Shown piece after piece: positions 1 through 9,533 of a stretch of 64,000 nucleotides of DNA. Position 1 is the first letter of the stretch, and each line of letters opens with the position of its first letter. The notes below the pieces were generated by a model. That model saw only the letters and a program-made list of their open reading frames with translations. It did not search any database and was not told the DNA's origin. Position numbers and translations under genes: made by a program. The stretch covers positions 124,001 through 188,000 of the forward strand of contig JANWWT010000001.1 of the NCBI GenBank assembly GCA_025055675.1. Direction: 5' to 3'. This DNA comes from Pseudanabaenaceae cyanobacterium SKYG29 (GTDB lineage: Bacteria; Cyanobacteriota; Cyanobacteriia; Pseudanabaenales; Pseudanabaenaceae).

Positions 1-171
1 GTTGCCATGGAACGCTGTAGTACTCAGCCCCATCATTCTACCGTGGCTGGTATGGCCGTAAACCTTGATACAAAACTTGACATTTCTCTGCTTCCCCCAA
101 ATATTCACTTGAGCCATTTGTTGGCGACTGTAAAGCAAGCTCTAATTAGTCTTGTTGGCATAGATTTTTGA
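1..171 (+). CDS. possible C-terminal end of an unrecognised gene (5' partial)
   Basis: The frame is open from the left window edge to TGA at 169-171 (56 codons), so it may be the tail of a gene beginning outside the window. I do not recognise the peptide; it contains HHSTVAGMAVNLDTKLD in the middle and ends in SLVGIDF. An open stretch of this length can occur by chance, and no domain is visible, so this is a weak call. Confidence 0.3.
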   Translation, partial: VAMERCSTQPHHSTVAGMAVNLDTKLDISLLPPNIHLSHLLATVKQALISLVGIDF

Positions 172-653
172 TGTTCACAAATTGAAGTTTAGAAAGGATG
201 TCATGAATTGATAATGAAACTAGCCAAGTTCTGATGAATAGAGAAGGGTTAAGTTTGGGGTAATCATTGGCAGGTAAGTTTTAGAATAAACAACTCCCTA
301 TTGAGGGTAAATAATTTAACTTGTTTCTGGTCAAAATAAATCATACGCCTTTTCCTTCTGAGTTTTAACTATCATAAGATGTAAGCAGTGACAAGAGCCA
401 AAGGAATAATGACAGACCCTTGAGGAGCTGGGGCCAGATCGCTGAATGTTAGCCTTACCGAGGGCTGACAGTTGGAATTTTTGGACTTAAAGTTCTAGCT
501 TGCAGACAAAATACGTTTTTGATGAGGTGAAGCAGAATTTTTTTGGTTCGAGGAGGTAAAACAGATCATTAAAAATTGCAGTTATCAACATCCCTAGCAC
601 TATGTACCTCCTGTAAGATAAAATCAAACCTGTAACATGAGAGGGAGGTGGGG
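172..653. other. intergenic region, leader of the chemotaxis operon
   Basis: About 480 bases without a supportable gene. The region is AT-rich and must hold the promoter of the chemotaxis operon, but I see no clean -35/-10 pair. A weak hairpin could form near 450-470 (TTAGCC then GGGCTGA), followed by a short T run. GAGGGAGG at 641-648 is the ribosome binding site that decides the ATG at 654 over the in-frame GTG at 648. Confidence 0.5.
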
Positions 654-2414
654 ATGTTCAAAAACATGACACTGCAAGCACGGATTGTCACCGCATTTTT
701 ATTTATGGCAGTGCTAGTAATTGTGGTTGCCTCTGTGGGTGTCTGGGGAATCCGTTCCCTCGCTCAACAGATTGAGATTATTAGAACCAACTCCTACCCC
801 ACCGCGATCGTTTTATTGCGCCTACAGCAAGAACACATAGCCCAGCGCGCTGCTGTGCGTCTCCTCCTCCGTAGTAATGCCACCCTAGAGGAAAGACGCA
901 AAGGAGATAGAGAACTAACCAGGGCACTAGAAGAGGCCCCCAAAGCTATTCAAGAGTATGATGTTTTACCCCGTGATCAGGTAGAGGATAAAATGTTCCA
1001 GAACTTCAAAGCCAAGTGGGCTAATTGGGAAAGGCTACTAGGTAATATCAAGAGTTTGTTGGATGAATACAAAGAGTTGGGAGTGCTTGACCCCCGTAGA
1101 ACATTGGTAGAATTGCGGTTAGCAGGACGCACTAACACAGTTGAATTTGCCAAAGCACAACGATCGGTAGAAATCCTAGATAAGATTTTGGAGATTAAAA
1201 GACTGGAAAGCGATCGAGCATTTACAGAGGCAGAACAAGCACTAGAGGAATTAGTCAGTTACAGCAAGGGGTTTGCACAAAAGACCTTCCAGCAGGCAGA
1301 ACGAAGTGTGAAAGCAGCTAACTTTTGGATTGTAGTCTGGACTGTAATTGGTCCAATTACCGCGATAGTGTTTGGTATAGTATTCAGCAATACTATTGCC
1401 AAGCCCCTGGGAGCTAAAATTGCTACAGTGGTAGCAGTAGCAGAAAAAATAGCCGAGGGTGATTTAACTTCCCAGGTACAAGAAGCAGAGATCAAAGATG
1501 AAATTGGGCGCTTGCTGGATGCCTTTCGCTTAATGACTATTAGTCTCAACAATTTAATTGCCCAGGTCAATCAATCAGGAGTCAAAATTACATCTTCTGC
1601 TACGCAGATTGCTGCATCGGGCAAACAGTTAGAAGCTACCGTTAATGAGCAAGTCGCCTCGACTAATCAAGTAGTCGCCACTGCTAAAGAAATTGCTGCC
1701 ACATCTACAGAACTGTCGAGAGTGATGCGGGAAGTTTCCCACTTGGCGGATACCACAACTAATGCCGCAGCCACGGGGCAAAAAGACCTGGCTGTTATGG
1801 AAAAAACTATGCGGCAATTAGCAGATGCTACAGCTTCTATTTCTGTGCGGTTGGGGGTAATTAGTGAAAAGGCAAATAATATTAACACGATCGTGACTAC
1901 TATCACCAAAGTTGCCGACCAAACCAACTTATTATCTCTCAATGCGGCAATTGAGGCAGAAAAAGCAGGGGAATATGGTTTAGGCTTTGCGGTAGTGGCA
2001 CGGGAAATTCGTCGGCTTGCTGACCAGACAGCCATTGCTACTTTAGACATTGAAAATATGGTACAAGAAATGCAATCAGCAGTGGCTAGTGGTGTCATGG
2101 AAATGGATAAATTCACCAAAGAAGTGGAACGGGCGGTCGAAGACATCCGTAATGTAGGGGGAAAACTAACCCAAGTAATTACCCAGGTGCAGGAATTAGC
2201 CCCCCGTTTTGAAGCGGTCAATCAGGGGATGGAAGCCCAAGCCATTGGAGCCAACCAAATTAGTGAAGCCATGATTCAATTGAGTGAAGCAGCCAATCAA
2301 ACAGCCGCCGCTTTACGGGAAATCAATCGGGCAATTGAGCAATTGAATGAGGCTGGGAAAGAACTAAGGCGAGAAATTTCACGGTTTCAATTACAACAAT
2401 CCCGCTTACTATGA
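654..2414 (+). CDS. methyl-accepting chemotaxis protein
   Basis: Transmembrane receptor that passes a periplasmic signal to a CheA kinase. A first membrane helix lies at residues 12-34, followed by a mostly helical periplasmic domain (about 35-220), a second helix (about 224-248), a HAMP linker (about 250-305) and a long cytoplasmic signalling coiled coil. The hairpin tip is recognisable by VADQTNLLSLNAAIEAEKAG and GFAVVAREIRRLADQ. At about 586 residues it has normal MCP size. ATG 654 sits six bases after GAGGGAGG and is preferred over GTG 648. The stop overlaps the cheW start by four bases (ATGA), so the two are translationally coupled. The ligand is unknown; cyanobacterial receptors of this kind serve twitching motility or phototaxis. 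Confidence 0.93.
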   Translation: MFKNMTLQARIVTAFLFMAVLVIVVASVGVWGIRSLAQQIEIIRTNSYPTAIVLLRLQQEHIAQRAAVRLLLRSNATLEERRKGDRELTRALEEAPKAIQEYDVLPRDQVEDKMFQNFKAKWANWERLLGNIKSLLDEYKELGVLDPRRTLVELRLAGRTNTVEFAKAQRSVEILDKILEIKRLESDRAFTEAEQALEELVSYSKGFAQKTFQQAERSVKAANFWIVVWTVIGPITAIVFGIVFSNTIAKPLGAKIATVVAVAEKIAEGDLTSQVQEAEIKDEIGRLLDAFRLMTISLNNLIAQVNQSGVKITSSATQIAASGKQLEATVNEQVASTNQVVATAKEIAATSTELSRVMREVSHLADTTTNAAATGQKDLAVMEKTMRQLADATASISVRLGVISEKANNINTIVTTITKVADQTNLLSLNAAIEAEKAGEYGLGFAVVAREIRRLADQTAIATLDIENMVQEMQSAVASGVMEMDKFTKEVERAVEDIRNVGGKLTQVITQVQELAPRFEAVNQGMEAQAIGANQISEAMIQLSEAANQTAAALREINRAIEQLNEAGKELRREISRFQLQQSRLL

Positions 2415-3091
2415 GCATTGTCACTTTACCACCGAATTGTTGGCGGGTAATTGGTATTTGGGGCGATCGTTCTTGTACCAAACTAACTCTGCACATTCAC
2501 TGTCACAATTGTCCCGTCTATGCTAGTGCTGGCAGAGAATTATTAGAGCGGGCTGTCCCTGAAGACTATCAGGCTGAGTGGACAGAGTTTTTTAGCAAAA
2601 TTAGCATCGAGCAATCTGACAAAACGATCGATACTCTGTCGGTAGGTATTTTTCGCCTGGGGCAGGAATATTTTGCCCTCTCTTCTCACTTGTTTGCGGA
2701 AGTAACGGATGTTTTACCAATTCATACTATTCCCCATCGCACTAATGCAATTTTGTTGGGTATGGTCAATATCAGGGGGGAAATTCAACTATGTGTCTCC
2801 CTGCACAATTTGTTGGGGATAACTAGTAGTGATAGGGAAACTGGGAAAAGGAAAACCTTAGAACACCGACGCATGGTCGTTATTGCCAAGGGCAGCGATC
2901 GATGGGTATTCATAGTTGACGAGATGCAGGGTATCTATCGCCTGCAAGCCAGATTATTTAATCCTCCCACTACGGTCAGTAAAAGATCGGAGACCTATAA
3001 CTATAAAGTCTTTAGCTGGCACGATCGGCAAGTAGGATTATTGGAGCCAGAGTTACTATTTCGGAGTCTCAGTCGGAGGTTACTATGCTAA
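2411..3091 (+). CDS. cheW: CheW-like adaptor with Cys-rich N-terminal extension
   Basis: Scaffold protein coupling the receptor to CheA. The CheW fold covers roughly residues 72-222 (SVGIFRLGQEYFALSS, then MVNIRGEIQLCVSL, the usual strand pattern). Before it lies an extension of about 70 residues with four cysteines, C10, C22, C31 and C34, the last two in CHNCPVY. I recall this extension in cyanobacterial pilus-type CheW proteins, where its role is not known to me; a metal or redox site is possible. The gene overlaps the receptor gene by 4 bases and cheA by 7 bases, making a tight three-gene operon. Confidence 0.88.
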   Translation: MSIVTLPPNCWRVIGIWGDRSCTKLTLHIHCHNCPVYASAGRELLERAVPEDYQAEWTEFFSKISIEQSDKTIDTLSVGIFRLGQEYFALSSHLFAEVTDVLPIHTIPHRTNAILLGMVNIRGEIQLCVSLHNLLGITSSDRETGKRKTLEHRRMVVIAKGSDRWVFIVDEMQGIYRLQARLFNPPTTVSKRSETYNYKVFSWHDRQVGLLEPELLFRSLSRRLLC

Positions 3092-5745
3092 TCGATGATT
3101 CTCTGCTGGATTTATTTTTTGTAGAAGTACAGAATTATACGCACCTATTAGTAGAAGAACTATTTATTAAAGGTGAACCTGATCCAGAGGTCATCATGCG
3201 GGCAGCCCATTCTATTCGAGGCGCGGCAAAAATTGTGGGTTTAGAAGACATTGCGCAACTGGCTGGTGCTATAGAAAACTACGTGGAAGCAAAGGTAGGA
3301 TTTGACTTAGAAACTCTAGGGGCATCTATCAATTTTTTGCGCACTGTCGGTTATGTTTCCTCTACGCAATTGCATCAGCTGTTGCCTGAAATTCATAGGA
3401 TTGCGAAAATCCATCTGGATATTATTTCCCCCCCAAATGGGATTGAAAAGGCAGTCACTACTATTCCCAGGGAACCAATAGTGGAAACTTCTACCCCTGA
3501 TTTGAGTGATCTGTCCATGCTCGAATTATTTAAGCTGGAGGTAGAAAATCAGGTTAATACTTTGAATGAAGGCTTACTGAAGTTAGAAAGCAATCTGCAA
3601 GACATTGACCAAATTGATACCTTAATGCGGTCGGCTCATTCAATCAAGGGAGCAGCAAGAATTATCCAAGTTGAAGCCGTCGTGCAGCTTGCCCACATTA
3701 TGGAGGACTGCTTCATTAGTGCCAAGGAAGGTAAGTTAAGTTTGACAACCCATCACTTAGATACCCTATTTGCTGCTGTTGATCTAATTAGTACAATTGC
3801 TAAAACTTTACCAGCATCCCTCGATGGTCTGCAGACAGAAATTCAAACAATAGTGAGTCAATTACATGCTATTTATACCCAAACAGACACACCTTCTCAG
3901 GAAATAGCGGGCTTGCAAAGGATAGAAATTAAACAAACACCAGAGAAAAGTCCAGAGGTTAAAATCGATCGAAAAGCTGAGGAAAAAACAGACATACCCA
4001 GTGCGGAAAGGGTGGTGCGGGTTAGTAAAGAAAATCTCAATCGCTTGATGGGCTTGGCGGGGGAATCTCTAGTATCTGCGAACTGGTTACAACCCTTTGC
4101 TGACTCCCTCTTAAAACTGAAGACAACCCAAACAGAACTTTCCCGTTTATTAGAAAGAGCTAATGATGAACTGAGGAGTAACAAAGCTATAGGGGAATAT
4201 GAGTTAAGGTTTTTACGCTCTGCCATCTTAAAAGCGGAACAATGTCGACAACTATTGACCGATCGGTTGAACGAGTTAGAACTATTTGCCCGCCAGTCCG
4301 CTAACTTATCCGATCGTCTATATCGGGAAGTAATTGCTAGTCACATGCGCCCTTTTGCTGATGGCATTCAAGCTTTTCCCCGTATGGTCAGAGATGTAGC
4401 CAGAAAGTTAGACAAACAAGTACATTTAGAAATTGTGGGCAAGTCCACCCAGGTCGATCGGGACATTTTAGACAAACTGGAAGCACCCCTCACTCATATT
4501 TTAAGAAATGCTATTGATCATGGTATTGAAACACCCGCCGAAAGAATTAGTAAGGGCAAACCACCAGTGGGCACCATTCGTTTAGAAGCAAGCCATCGTG
4601 CTGGTATGTTGATGATCAGTGTAACAGATGACGGGCGGGGAATTGATATAGAAAAATTGAAAGAAAGAATTATTAGTAAAGGGCTATCCACACCAGCAAT
4701 GGTCAACCAGATGACAGAGGCAGAACTAATTGATTTCCTCTTTCTGCCTGGGTTTTCTACAGCACAGCAAGTGACAGAAATTTCGGGACGGGGTGTGGGG
4801 TTAGACATTGTGCAGAGCATGGTGCAGGAGGTAGGGGGAACAGTCAAAGCCACATCGCAACTGGGTAAGGGCACTACCTTTCATCTCCAACTGCCCCTGA
4901 CACTCTCAGTAATTCGCACCCTATTAGTTGTGATCAGCCAAGAGACCTACGCCTTTCCTCTGTCCCGTATTGATTTTATTACAATCGTACACCGCCACCA
5001 AATTCACACCCTAGAAACACGGGAATATTTTACATTTAACAATCAACAAATTGGCATTATTTCTGCTGCCCAGGTTCTGCAACTGCCCACCCACTCCCAG
5101 CTAACAGACGAAATCCCCGTGATTGTGATTAGCGATCGGTTTAGTACCTATGGCTTGGTCGTAGATAAGTTCTTAGGTGAAAAGGAATTAGTTGTGCGCC
5201 CCCTCGATCACCGCCTTGGTAAAGTACCTAATATTAGTGCTGCTGCCCTGATGGAGGATGGGTCACCGACTTTGATTGTAGATGTGGAAGATTTAGTGAG
5301 ATCGATTGACAAGTTGTTAAATACTAATAGTGTTGAACACATTACCTATGACGAAAAGCTAGCGACCAGGAAAAAACGTGTTTTAGTAGTAGATGATTCC
5401 TTGACTGTTAGGGAGGTAGAGAAGAAACTACTAGAAAATCATGGGTACGAAGTAGTAGCAGGAATTGATGGGGCGGATGGTTGGAATATCCTCACTATAG
5501 ATGCCAACTTTGATTTAGTAGTTACCGATATAGACATGCCACGTATGAGCGGTATAGAATTGGTTAGTCGTATTCGCAATCACCCCAATTTCAAAACTTT
5601 ACCAGTGGTAATAGTCTCCTACAAAGACCGTGAAGAAGATCGTTTACGGGGCTTGGAAGTCGGCGCTAATTTTTATCTCACCAAGAGTAGTTTTCACGAT
5701 AATTCCCTTATTCAAGCAGTGCAGGACCTAATTGGTCTGCCCTAA
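3085..5745 (+). CDS. cheA: hybrid chemotaxis histidine kinase CheA with two Hpt domains and C-terminal receiver
   Basis: Histidine kinase of 886 residues that phosphorylates response regulators for motility. Domains in order: Hpt 1 with His42 (AAHSIRG), Hpt 2 with His185 (SAHSIKG), a P3 dimerisation region (about 310-430), a HATPase domain with the N box LTHILRNAIDHGIE and the G boxes DDGRGID and GRGVGLDI, a CheW-like P5 domain (about 605-740), and a receiver (about 762-884) with DDS, the acceptor Asp in TDIDMP and the Lys in YLTKSS. No typical P2 domain is seen. The arrangement resembles the CheA-receiver hybrids (PilL or TaxAY type) of cyanobacterial motility systems. No separate CheY or CheB/CheR lies in the window, so the fused receiver may be the internal output or phosphate sink. 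Confidence 0.93.
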   Translation: MLIDDSLLDLFFVEVQNYTHLLVEELFIKGEPDPEVIMRAAHSIRGAAKIVGLEDIAQLAGAIENYVEAKVGFDLETLGASINFLRTVGYVSSTQLHQLLPEIHRIAKIHLDIISPPNGIEKAVTTIPREPIVETSTPDLSDLSMLELFKLEVENQVNTLNEGLLKLESNLQDIDQIDTLMRSAHSIKGAARIIQVEAVVQLAHIMEDCFISAKEGKLSLTTHHLDTLFAAVDLISTIAKTLPASLDGLQTEIQTIVSQLHAIYTQTDTPSQEIAGLQRIEIKQTPEKSPEVKIDRKAEEKTDIPSAERVVRVSKENLNRLMGLAGESLVSANWLQPFADSLLKLKTTQTELSRLLERANDELRSNKAIGEYELRFLRSAILKAEQCRQLLTDRLNELELFARQSANLSDRLYREVIASHMRPFADGIQAFPRMVRDVARKLDKQVHLEIVGKSTQVDRDILDKLEAPLTHILRNAIDHGIETPAERISKGKPPVGTIRLEASHRAGMLMISVTDDGRGIDIEKLKERIISKGLSTPAMVNQMTEAELIDFLFLPGFSTAQQVTEISGRGVGLDIVQSMVQEVGGTVKATSQLGKGTTFHLQLPLTLSVIRTLLVVISQETYAFPLSRIDFITIVHRHQIHTLETREYFTFNNQQIGIISAAQVLQLPTHSQLTDEIPVIVISDRFSTYGLVVDKFLGEKELVVRPLDHRLGKVPNISAAALMEDGSPTLIVDVEDLVRSIDKLLNTNSVEHITYDEKLATRKKRVLVVDDSLTVREVEKKLLENHGYEVVAGIDGADGWNILTIDANFDLVVTDIDMPRMSGIELVSRIRNHPNFKTLPVVIVSYKDREEDRLRGLEVGANFYLTKSSFHDNSLIQAVQDLIGLP

Positions 5746-5795
5746 ATTACTGGTTCGGAAAACCGCCCTGTAGATTCCTCAGTCAATTCGCTACA

Positions 5796-5822
5796 TTAGC
5801 ACTCAGGTTAAGAGAGTGCCAA
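5796..5822. promoter_or_regulatory. CIRCE operator (HrcA binding site)
   Basis: Inverted repeat TTAGCACTC, nine-base spacer, GAGTGCCAA, one mismatch from the classic CIRCE sequence (GAGTGCTAA in the right arm). It lies 50 bases before groES, where CIRCE is expected. HrcA repression of groESL, released on heat shock, is established for cyanobacteria. hrcA itself is not in the window. Confidence 0.93.
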
Positions 5823-5872
5823 CCACTCTACTGACCATGACATTCCAGTGAGTATAGAGAGGAAGGGAAGCA

Positions 5873-6184
5873 ATGGCAACTACCACTCTGAATGTATCTA
5901 CGGTAAAGCCTTTGGGCGATCGGGTACTAGTGAAACTGAGTGAGAGAGAAGAGAAGACAGCAGGCGGCATCTATCTTCCTGATACAGCGAAGGAGAAACC
6001 CCAAATCGGTGAAGTAGCAGCAGTTGGTCCTGGCAAGCGCAATGATGATGGCAGCCGGCAAGCGATGGAAGTAAAAGTAGGGGACAAAGTTCTCTACTCC
6101 AAGTATGCTGGCACGGAAGTCAAAATTGGCACCGAAGAATACGTCTTGCTTTCTGAGAAGGACATCTTGGCAATTTTATCTTAG
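5873..6184 (+). CDS. groS: co-chaperonin GroES
   Basis: Ten-kilodalton lid of the GroEL chaperonin, 103 residues, normal length. The family pattern is complete: [14 protein letters not shown] at the start, the mobile loop [19 protein letters not shown], the turn [13 protein letters not shown] and the closing [12 protein letters not shown]. It is preceded by GGAAGGG and followed after 27 bases by groEL in one heat-shock operon behind the CIRCE element. Confidence 0.98.
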   Translation: MATTTLNVSTVKPLGDRVLVKLSEREEKTAGGIYLPDTAKEKPQIGEVAAVGPGKRNDDGSRQAMEVKVGDKVLYSKYAGTEVKIGTEEYVLLSEKDILAILS

Positions 6185-7849
<1,665 letters not shown>

Positions 7850-7861
7850 ACCCTAACTCCT

Positions 7862-7890
7862 TCCCCCCTAACGATCGGGGGGATTTTTTT
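7862..7890 (+). terminator. rho-independent terminator of groESL
   Basis: A seven-base-pair stem (TCCCCCC against GGGGGGA) with an eight-base loop is followed directly by a run of seven T. It lies just after groEL and ends the heat-shock operon. Confidence 0.9.
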
Positions 7891-7937
7891 GTCCCCCTAT
7901 GTGGCAAAATTGGCTTGGGGGTAGCAGGAGAGATGAG

Positions 7938-9068
7938 ATGGCAAGGGAGGTAAGTTTAACAGAGAAGCCCCAGTCCCCTAGAGATGCCACGATCGATATT
8001 TTACGGGGTACAGCAATTTTAACAATGGTATGTGCCAATTCCGCGGCTTATATTTTACAGCAACCCCATCCTTTGGGTATTAGACTGTATGGTACTTGGG
8101 CTGCCCCATTATTTATTGTGTTAGCGGGTTTAATGGTGGCATTGACCAAAGAGAGAAAAAATTATGGTTTCTCCCATTACTGGCAGCGGGGTGTGTTATT
8201 GTTATCAGTTGCTTGCCTGTTTGATATGATCTGTTTTGGAAGCTACCCCCTTCTAGGTTTTGATGTCTTATATTTAATCGGCATTGCTACTCCCCTTGCT
8301 TTTTGGTTTCTTCAGCTCAGATTATTTCCCCAATATATTATCATAACTGCAATTCTTGTTCTTACTCCCCCGCTGCAAAAATTCCTGGGCTACACAATAG
8401 ATATGCCCACAGCTATTCCCCTAACCTCTGGGGCAGAAAATATTGACTTCTCGCTGACTAAAGTAGTAAAACACTGGCTAATTGACGGCTGGTTTCCGAT
8501 TTTCCCTTGGCTCAGTTTCAGCTTTATCGGTGTCATACTTGCCAAACTAAGGACAGAATTTACTCACTTTGCCCGCCCCCGTTTTTTTATGGCAGGCGGG
8601 GCTGCTCTCTTGGTGGGTCTAGCTACTTGGTCTGTGGAATTGAGAAATTTGCAAGCAAATGCTACTGCTGCCGGTTCCCTCTTTGCTTTTGAAAACCTGG
8701 GCACTAGAACTAGTGGCACGGAAAACTATAGTGAAATGTTCTATCCCCCTACGCTTGGTTACTGCTTAATTGCTCTTGGGTTGATTCTGTTACTATTTGC
8801 CTTGGTAGATAGCAATCCCCGCCTATCTATCTACAAACCCCTAGAACTACTGGGTCAATGTAGCCTATTTATGTACCTCCTCCACTACAGTTTGGTTTAT
8901 CACTTACTAGATAAGTTGGTAACAGAGGAGTCTTTACCGATGGGTCAGTTTCTGTTAGTTTATCTAGGGTTTATGGTATTCCTAGTGATAGTGGCAGGGG
9001 GGATTAGATGGTTGAAACAAAAGTGGCAAACGCCTCCCTACCTAGTCAAATTTCTCCTGGGGGGTTAG
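7938..9068 (+). CDS. polytopic membrane protein of the heparan-alpha-glucosaminide N-acetyltransferase-like (DUF1624) group
   Basis: Membrane protein with about ten hydrophobic segments. The N-terminal signature RDATIDILRGTAILTMVCAN resembles the start of the DUF1624/HGSNAT-like acyltransferases, which move acyl groups across a membrane onto sugars. The substrate cannot be read from the sequence. ATG 7938 has AGGAG seven bases upstream, whereas the longer frame from ATG 7899 has no ribosome binding site, so I use 7938. The stop of groEL and its terminator separate it from the operon before. Family assignment rests on recognition by eye. Confidence 0.7.
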   Translation: MAREVSLTEKPQSPRDATIDILRGTAILTMVCANSAAYILQQPHPLGIRLYGTWAAPLFIVLAGLMVALTKERKNYGFSHYWQRGVLLLSVACLFDMICFGSYPLLGFDVLYLIGIATPLAFWFLQLRLFPQYIIITAILVLTPPLQKFLGYTIDMPTAIPLTSGAENIDFSLTKVVKHWLIDGWFPIFPWLSFSFIGVILAKLRTEFTHFARPRFFMAGGAALLVGLATWSVELRNLQANATAAGSLFAFENLGTRTSGTENYSEMFYPPTLGYCLIALGLILLLFALVDSNPRLSIYKPLELLGQCSLFMYLLHYSLVYHLLDKLVTEESLPMGQFLLVYLGFMVFLVIVAGGIRWLKQKWQTPPYLVKFLLGG

Positions 9069-9227
9069 GTGACTGAATTTTGTTGGTGTGTTTTGGGACT
9101 ACGGCTGCGTTGGGTCGGGGAAAGGAGTAGGAAAAATAAATAACACTGATCGTGCTTATTGGGATTTCTAATGGGTAGCTGTGCTATTTTAGGAGTAACA
9201 TGGAAAGAAAAGTTAAGGGGAGATGCT

Positions 9228-9533
9228 ATGAGCGAAGCAGAGACTGCAGGAATTGTTAAGGTGGAGGAAAAAGAAGCAGCCCTCAAACCTTCTACCAAAC
9301 TACCAGGTAACCGCCCGATCGGGGCAAATGGTCTGCAAATAGCGAATGTTTACCACATTGCTGGTTCCGATCGCCCTGTGGCATCTGCCAACTTGCAGAT
9401 AGTGGAGTATATTGGTGGGAATCGTCCTGTTCTGGCAACCAGCTTAAAGATCAGTGAAATTTACTACGGCAATCGCCCTGTGGCTCCCAATACCTCAGAA
9501 GACTCCTACACCCTTATGGGCTTTATTGACTAG
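9228..9533 (+). CDS. small protein with four NRP repeats, unknown function
   Basis: A 101-residue protein built from four units of about 22 residues, each starting with (G/D)NRP or DRPV and continuing as a short aliphatic strand: GNRPIGANGLQIANVYHI, DRPVASANLQIVEYI, GNRPVLATSLKISEIYY and GNRPVAPN. It ends in LMGFID. There is no signal peptide, membrane helix or cysteine. I recall proteins with this pattern in other cyanobacteria but know no function. The start at 9228 follows AAGGGGAG; the longer frame from 9159 is not supported by such a site. Its stop codon is shared in a CTAG with that of the convergent comEC. Confidence 0.75.
   Translation: MSEAETAGIVKVEEKEAALKPSTKLPGNRPIGANGLQIANVYHIAGSDRPVASANLQIVEYIGGNRPVLATSLKISEIYYGNRPVAPNTSEDSYTLMGFID

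Noticed and set aside
540-560. GGTTCGAGG as a tRNA T-loop
   Set aside because: No acceptor, anticodon or D-arm can be fitted around it.
9065-9298. 77-codon minus-strand frame after the acyltransferase-like gene
   Set aside because: Antisense to the NRP-repeat gene and its leader, with no protein pattern.
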